Shown here: positions 6,724 to 10,874 of the stretch, in pieces | How the letters are laid out: every line of letters begins with the position of its first letter | Position numbering within the stretch: position 1 is the first letter of the stretch | Assembly (NCBI GenBank): GCA_964546935.1 | Contig: CAZJLJ010000083.1 | Span: 1 to 10,874 of the forward strand | Direction of reading: 5' to 3' | DNA length: 10,874 nt | Source of the DNA: JALYTY01 sp964546935 | GTDB lineage: Bacteria > Vulcanimicrobiota > Vulcanimicrobiia > Vulcanimicrobiales > Vulcanimicrobiaceae | Notes under the pieces: generated by a model | The model's input: the letters and a program-made list of their open reading frames with translations, nothing else | The model's database searches: none | Told to the model about the DNA's origin: nothing | Translations under genes and position numbers: made by a program

Positions 6724-7256
6724 GCGAGGAGTTCGATACACCAGCGATTCCCGACGTTATCGTTCCCCAATCTCTCAACGACTACTTCGAAATCATGACT
6801 CGCGCCGTCTTTCAGGCGGGCGTTTCATGGGCTCAAATTGCTAAGAATTGGAACGCGTACCGTCGTGCTTTTGATGCATTCGACGCCAAGCGCGTTGCCG
6901 CTTTTAACTCCTTCGATATCGAGCGCGTCCTCGAAGAACCCGGCATTCTGCGCATGCGACGCAAAGTGGAAGCGACGGTCAAAAACGCGAACGCACTGTT
7001 GGAAGTAGAACGTCATTTCGGCACTTTTCACAACTACGTTGCGTCATTCGATAGCTATGCGAAGATCGCGACGGATATGAAAAAACGTTTCTCGTTCATG
7101 GGTGACATGAATGTTTGGTATCTACTCTTTCGCGTCGGCGAACCGGTACCCCGATTCGAACCGTGGGTGAAAACGATTGCCGGAGATCACCCGCGCATGC
7201 GCGAGATGGTAGATCTCGCACGCAACGCGGGGAAGAGCTCCGAAACTACGGCGTAG
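6720..7256 (+). CDS. Degenerate 3-methyladenine DNA glycosylase I (Tag)-like protein
   Basis: A 178-residue protein resembling Tag in its helix-hairpin-helix core: FQAGVSWAQI at 31-40, AYRRAFDAFDAKRVAAF at 46-62, DIERVLEEPGILRMRRKVEATVKNA as the segment 66-90, and RFSFMGD at 123-129. Aligned by eye to E. coli Tag as recalled, the catalytic Glu38 falls on Ala29. The zinc ligands Cys4, His17, His175 and Cys179 have no counterparts, and the protein has no Cys at all. The central loop is short and the tail (150-178) is unlike Tag. It may be a non-catalytic base-lesion binder or have another activity. The GTG start overlaps the amidohydrolase stop and has no clear ribosome site, implying coupling. 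Its last 11 bases overlap the convergent receptor gene. Confidence 0.8.
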   Translation: MSEEFDTPAIPDVIVPQSLNDYFEIMTRAVFQAGVSWAQIAKNWNAYRRAFDAFDAKRVAAFNSFDIERVLEEPGILRMRRKVEATVKNANALLEVERHFGTFHNYVASFDSYAKIATDMKKRFSFMGDMNVWYLLFRVGEPVPRFEPWVKTIAGDHPRMREMVDLARNAGKSSETTA

Positions 7257-10200
7257 GTGACGGCGAAGGTTTTGCCTCGGGCGGCGGTTGCAGACGCTGC
7301 GGGCGCACGATATATAGCCCGAGCGCCTTGGTGTAGTTGAGTTCCGGAGGCATGAAGCCGTCGTATCCCAGCTTTAGCAAATCCGCCGGAGCTGCTGCGG
7401 CGACGCGTCCGCACATGATCAGCGCGCCAACTTCTGCCGGATCACCGGGCGTCAATTCGTAGAACGTTCCCGCTTTGACTTGATGAGGAGCAATCGTCCA
7501 TAGCGACGGCTTCGTCCCATTTTCGAAATATTGTTTCAGCTGCGTCAATGCTTGTGTCGCAATGCCACGCAGATCGGGCGTACACGTGTCGGCGCTCGTG
7601 CGCACTTGGAACGGGTTGGAAGGCGGTGCCGACGGCAGGGCATAGACGCGGAACGTTTCCTGACCGGCCTGTGGGGCACGCGCAACGACGTAGAGTCCTG
7701 TTTCGGGCATAAACGTCACTTGAGGTGCGGTGAACACCGCGCTCTTCGGCGCGAACAAGTGTTTCGAGGCGACGTCGTCGGGCTGCGCGAGATGCAACGG
7801 CAGGCATCCGATGAACGCGCGCATTGCGCCGCCGCGTCCCCCCATTCGAACGACGTTTGCGCCGCGCGAACCATTTGCCGGCAAGGGTGACGCCGTCGCG
7901 AGCTGCGACGCCAACATCGGGGGCGCTGTAGAGCTAGTAAATTTGGGAACGATCGTCAGCGCGTACGTCGATCCCATTGCGTGATACGTAACCGTTGCGT
8001 CATCAAGCTGCGGAGCCGGCATCGTTTCGGGATAGCCGGAAGCCGTTTTTGCGGCGTTGATTTGCGCGACATAGTTTTTCAGCTCGGTCGAAATTTTCTG
8101 TGCGACCGTTTGTGCCTCTGAAGTGCACATCGGCGACGACGTGTTTACGTCGAGCGGATTGCTTGGCGGTGACGACGGCAACGGTTGCAACATCGCGCGG
8201 AATCCGCCGCCGCCGGTGGCACTTCGTTCACCCCCGGGTCCACCCGGAGGCGGACCGCCGGGGCCGCCACCATAGACCACCGGACCTTCACCCGGACCTC
8301 CGGGGCCGCCGGCTGGTCCGCTGCGCTCACCGCGTCCGATGCTGGGGACGTTTACGTGCGAATTGCTTTGGGCGCCCGGTCCGAATTTCACGGAGTACGT
8401 GAAAGAGTATGTGCGCGGCGTCAGCGGTCGCGCTACGGTCGGAATGGCGATGCCGTTGGCGGTGTAATACGGCACAGCATTGGCCGGACTCGCGAAGATA
8501 CCGCCGTATGCATTCGTAATGTTGCTTGCCGCAATCGTCATCGTTCCGGTGTTCAGATTCGCGCTAACGCCGGCGTCGAACGTAGTGTAGGCGGGCAGAT
8601 TGTTTGGGTTGTTCTTCGCCGTATACTGAGCATCGGCAAGCCACTCTAGAATCGAGTGCGGCGCCTTGTAGTCAAAGACGATGCCGGCTTTTTGCAGCGG
8701 CACATTCGGAAGCTGTTCGCCCGAGATCGTGATCGAGAACGGATTGTCGATTCGCGGATCGTTGGAGATTGCTTTCGAGACATTCAAGTTGTAGTACGGC
8801 TGTACGACTAGATTGCCGAAGGCAACGTATCCCGAAATCGAGCCGCCTTCGTAAATTCGACGAACGCCACCAACCGGCGAGCTGAAATAAAGCCGGCTCG
8901 CGTCAAACGGAGTTCCCGCACCGGCTCCGCACCCGGCGGGCGAATCGTACAGTGCTTGAACCTGCGCCAAATAGGACGGTGACAGAACGCCGTTCGCGAC
9001 AAGCGCCGTACCGTTAACTTGCACCGGTAAGACGACGCCGATTTGTACTTGCCGGTAGAATTGCAACGTCACGTTGCCGCCGTGGAAAGAGCGCGTATAA
9101 CCCACGCGAGCCGAGTTTGATGAACTCGCCCCCGGTTGATCGCCCGGCGCGTTTCCATAAGCAACGTTGCCGTTGCAGTCGAAACGCAGCGACGCCGGAT
9201 CGGTGAGGATCGTGGAGCGGCTTGGTGATGCAGCGACTCCACCCAGCGAATAGGAGCCGCTGAAGGAATCGACGCTGGTTGGACGCCACGTCGCGCCGAA
9301 ACTGCCAAGCACGCTGGATTGCGAACCGGTAGCACGGTTCGCACCGAAGGATTCGTTCAACGTAAGTTTGTCGTTCGAACGAATGCTGTCGGTAATTTGA
9401 AGCGCCGAGTAGTTGGAGCTTTGGATGCCGTTGTAATACGGATTCGCCGATGCAACCAGCGGCGTGGTCGTGAGGTCGCTCCATGTCCCGTAGCTTTGAA
9501 TCGAAATCGTATGGCGCTCGCGCGCAGGGAGCGTGGCGTTGAGCGTAAAGCCATGTGTGCGGGAATCGTTCGAAAAACCAATCGGCGACGCTTCGCCGTT
9601 CACGAATCGATTCAGCTCGTCTTGAAGATTCGTGAAGACGTTCGAATAGATCGACGCCTGGAGCGTCGTTTCGCCAACGAGCGCGTTATCCATCAAAGAA
9701 TACATCTGCACGTTGCCGCGCGACGTATTATTGGGACCGTATCCGCAAGGCAGCTCGCCCGTAATGCGCAAGCAGACTAGATTGGTGTTGCGCGTCGAGC
9801 TCATAAACGTTCCGGTCAGCGTTTGCGTATCGCCGAATTGATACCGCAACTTCCCGAGATCGCCATAAATCGTCGAATCGCCATTGTGCGAGTAATCCAG
9901 TCCGCTCGCGTCGGTAAACGCCTCGCCGTCTACAAAACTCGGATTTGCGCGATAGGTAGTTTGGGCCGCGACGCCCAGCTTGCCGAACGAGCCGCTTTCT
10001 CCGATCGAGTAATTGTTGCGTCCGTTGCTGCCCAATGAAGACGTGATGCTGGAAAGCCAGCTTATCGTCGGCTGCATCGTCGTGAAGTTCACGCCGCCGC
10101 CCAATCCACCGATCTGCGGCCCGGTGTGCACGGAAGCGCCGCTAAAAAGATCCGTAGCGAACCCGCCGAGGTTGCCTGCGGTTCCGGGCGCGTTCAATGG

Positions 10201-10767
10201 GACGCCGTCTAAAGTCAGCTGCGTTTGACTCGCATCGTGCCCCTCCAGCGAAACGGTTTGCGTCGCGTCGCTATCGTCGCCCGAGGTGGAGACCGAAACA
10301 CCGGAGAGTTTGTTTAGCGCATCGGCAAGATCGTTGGAGAGTTTGCGCTGTGGGGATTCCGGACCGATCGACGTCGTGGAAACGACCGCGGTGGAACGTG
10401 CCACGACGGTGCCGATTACTTTCAATGTCGTAGAAAGGGCGAGCGAGACGTTGACCGTTACGTTCCGGCCGTTTACGACTTCGAAAGGAACCGACGTTAC
10501 TTGTTGGTAGCCGCTCTTAGCGATTCTCGCATGGTAGATGCCGTCCGGAACATCGGTAAATAAGACCTGTCCGTTCGCTCTGGTCAGTTCGCTTGTAACG
10601 ACGGGGCCGTCCAGCACTACACGTGCAAGATCGACCGGAGTTTTCGCGTTCTCGTCCGTGACGACAATTCGAATTTGGCCCGAGTCGGATTGTGCCAGCA
10701 CAGCCTGCGGCACGAGCATCCAACAGATGGACGCGACGAAAAGGACGGCGAGAGTGCGACGAAGCAT
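7246..10767 (-). CDS. TonB-dependent-receptor-like outer membrane protein with duplicated C-terminal domain
   Basis: A 1173-residue outer-membrane protein. Residues 1-25 are a signal peptide with a likely cut after VLA25. Residues 31-110 form a carboxypeptidase-regulatory-like beta-sandwich (ANGQVLFTDVPDGIYHARI at 64-82). Residues about 140-232 form the plug (LADALNKLSGVSVS, LTLDGVPLNAPG, GGVNFTT). Residues about 236-796 form a Ser/Thr/Asn-rich barrel ending in YSFTYSVKFG, a normal last strand. Cysteines at 332 and 341 could close one loop and those at 531 and 613 another. Most receptors end at the last strand. This one continues for about 375 residues: a Gly/Pro linker (811-856), then two related domains starting near 856 and 1039, and a Pro-rich end. 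The substrate is unknown; large ligands such as peptides, glycans or metal complexes are typical. No clear TonB box was found. ATG at 10767, with AGGA three bases upstream. Confidence 0.92.
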   Translation of the reverse strand: MLRRTLAVLFVASICWMLVPQAVLAQSDSGQIRIVVTDENAKTPVDLARVVLDGPVVTSELTRANGQVLFTDVPDGIYHARIAKSGYQQVTSVPFEVVNGRNVTVNVSLALSTTLKVIGTVVARSTAVVSTTSIGPESPQRKLSNDLADALNKLSGVSVSTSGDDSDATQTVSLEGHDASQTQLTLDGVPLNAPGTAGNLGGFATDLFSGASVHTGPQIGGLGGGVNFTTMQPTISWLSSITSSLGSNGRNNYSIGESGSFGKLGVAAQTTYRANPSFVDGEAFTDASGLDYSHNGDSTIYGDLGKLRYQFGDTQTLTGTFMSSTRNTNLVCLRITGELPCGYGPNNTSRGNVQMYSLMDNALVGETTLQASIYSNVFTNLQDELNRFVNGEASPIGFSNDSRTHGFTLNATLPARERHTISIQSYGTWSDLTTTPLVASANPYYNGIQSSNYSALQITDSIRSNDKLTLNESFGANRATGSQSSVLGSFGATWRPTSVDSFSGSYSLGGVAASPSRSTILTDPASLRFDCNGNVAYGNAPGDQPGASSSNSARVGYTRSFHGGNVTLQFYRQVQIGVVLPVQVNGTALVANGVLSPSYLAQVQALYDSPAGCGAGAGTPFDASRLYFSSPVGGVRRIYEGGSISGYVAFGNLVVQPYYNLNVSKAISNDPRIDNPFSITISGEQLPNVPLQKAGIVFDYKAPHSILEWLADAQYTAKNNPNNLPAYTTFDAGVSANLNTGTMTIAASNITNAYGGIFASPANAVPYYTANGIAIPTVARPLTPRTYSFTYSVKFGPGAQSNSHVNVPSIGRGERSGPAGGPGGPGEGPVVYGGGPGGPPPGGPGGERSATGGGGFRAMLQPLPSSPPSNPLDVNTSSPMCTSEAQTVAQKISTELKNYVAQINAAKTASGYPETMPAPQLDDATVTYHAMGSTYALTIVPKFTSSTAPPMLASQLATASPLPANGSRGANVVRMGGRGGAMRAFIGCLPLHLAQPDDVASKHLFAPKSAVFTAPQVTFMPETGLYVVARAPQAGQETFRVYALPSAPPSNPFQVRTSADTCTPDLRGIATQALTQLKQYFENGTKPSLWTIAPHQVKAGTFYELTPGDPAEVGALIMCGRVAAAAPADLLKLGYDGFMPPELNYTKALGLYIVRPQRLQPPPEAKPSPSPTP
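7288..7653 (-). repeat. Second copy of the receptor tail domain (repeat B)
   Basis: Receptor residues about 1039-1160. It opens with FRVYALPSAPPSNP (1039-1052), then C1062, a helix-like stretch with LTQLKQYF (1074-1081), FYELTP (1102-1107), ALIMCGRV with C1119, and ALGLYIVRP (1148-1156). Each block has a counterpart in the same order in repeat A. The cysteines are 57 residues apart. Confidence 0.72.
7654..8202 (-). repeat. First copy of the receptor tail domain (repeat A)
   Basis: Receptor residues about 856-1038. It opens with FRAMLQPLPSSPPSNP (856-871), then C881, a helix-like stretch with STELKNYV (893-900), TYALTIVP (934-941), AFIGCLPL with C988, and ETGLYVVAR (1022-1030). The cysteines are 107 residues apart because of about 50 extra residues (Ala/Pro/Ser/Gly-rich) before the second one. 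I do not recognise the domain. Confidence 0.72.
8200..8337 (-). repeat. Gly/Pro-rich low-complexity linker in the receptor
   Basis: Receptor residues 811-856, dominated by GGPGG-type and PPPGG units, in GC-rich DNA with repeated GGxGGxCC blocks. It separates the end of the barrel from the duplicated tail and is probably a flexible or polyproline-like spacer. The repeated DNA could vary in length between strains by slippage. Confidence 0.8.
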
Positions 10768-10823
10768 CGATCCTAATTTTACGGTTGGCCGGCTGATAAA
10801 AAGCTGAAGTTTAGAAAGCCGGC
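10768..10823 (-). promoter_or_regulatory. Leader region of the receptor gene
   Basis: A 56-base gap between the upstream gene's stop and the receptor ATG. It holds TAAAAT (10781-10776), a possible -10 box so close to the ATG that the transcript would be nearly leaderless, and no clear -35. An inverted repeat pairs 10788-10794 (GCCGGCT) with 10817-10823 (AGCCGGC) around 22 bases. It could be an operator or a weak terminator for the upstream gene, but has no U tract directly after the stem. Confidence 0.3.
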
Positions 10824-10874
10824 TTACAATTTGATGTGCACGGTGGTTCCTTCTTGAGGAACACTCACCAGCTC
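10824..10874 (-). CDS. C-terminal fragment, possibly a histidine-kinase-type ATPase
   Basis: The last 16 codons and TAA of a gene entering from the right edge, same strand as the receptor. The visible end reads ELVSVPQEGTTVHIKL. This resembles the closing G-box strand of HATPase_c domains in sensor kinases and anti-sigma kinases (pattern S-x-P-x-x-GTTV-x-I-x-L). Sixteen residues are too few for a firm call. If right, a regulatory kinase gene lies directly upstream of the receptor. Confidence 0.4.
   Translation of the reverse strand, partial: ELVSVPQEGTTVHIKL

Noticed and set aside
5878..6741. A 287-codon open frame antisense to the amidohydrolase
   Set aside because: Arg/His/Val-rich composition with no domain pattern, fully opposite a gene with intact M20 motifs; long antisense frames are expected at this GC content.
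7201..7219. Hairpin GCGAGAT-GGTAG-ATCTCGC just past the receptor stop
   Set aside because: A perfect 7-base stem 27 bases downstream of the receptor on the minus strand, but with no U tract on either strand and lying in Tag-like coding sequence; not enough for a terminator call.
8200..8337. CRISPR-like or tandem DNA repeat array
   Set aside because: The repetition comes from Gly/Pro codons in an intact reading frame, with no regular spacer-repeat structure.
9319..9780. A 153-codon plus-strand frame opposite the receptor barrel
   Set aside because: Arg-rich, no recognisable motif, and entirely within a well-supported receptor gene.

Overview
The window looks like a chromosomal segment of a Gram-negative (diderm) bacterium with moderately high GC and a very compact genome. 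It has an outer-membrane TonB-dependent-receptor-like protein with a signal peptide. Gaps between genes are 10 to 89 bases, and neighbours overlap by 4 bases at GTGA or ATGA junctions and at convergent stops. No rRNA, tRNA, CRISPR, insertion sequence or phage gene is visible. The receptor style (carboxypeptidase-regulatory-like N-terminus, Ser/Thr/Asn-rich barrel, paired loop cysteines) fits poorly sampled soil phyla such as Eremiobacterota/Vulcanimicrobiota. That placement is a weak inference; Acidobacteriota or similar groups are alternatives.

Left part, minus strand (1-2927): a three-gene run of a PYROXD2-type FAD oxidoreductase, a caffeoyl-CoA-type O-methyltransferase coupled by ATGA, and exonuclease III (xthA), which runs off the left edge. 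The xthA frame has no ATG, GTG or TTG at its start. An ATT codon lies exactly where the family's initiator Met falls.

Middle, plus strand (2951-4602): a small DUF3311 membrane protein overlaps a sodium:solute symporter, the arrangement known from MctP-type monocarboxylate transporters. The symporter shares its stop tetranucleotide TTAA with a convergent small double zinc-ribbon protein. The likely intrinsic terminator of the zinc-ribbon gene lies inside the last codons of the symporter. Next, on the minus strand, is an Mpo1-like (DUF962) membrane protein.

Right part (5545-7256, plus): an M20 amidohydrolase and a degenerate relative of 3-methyladenine DNA glycosylase I (Tag) overlap by GTGA. 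They converge on a 1173-residue TonB-dependent-receptor-like protein (7246-10767, minus). After its barrel this protein has a Gly/Pro linker and two copies of an unrecognised cysteine-containing domain, the most novel feature seen here. The right edge holds the last 16 codons of another minus-strand gene, possibly a histidine-kinase-type ATPase.

Most genes are ordinary housekeeping or metabolic genes, and no obvious defence or biosynthetic cluster is present. The points worth following are the duplicated receptor tail, the non-canonical xthA start, the Tag-like protein without its catalytic residues, and the terminator embedded in a coding sequence.
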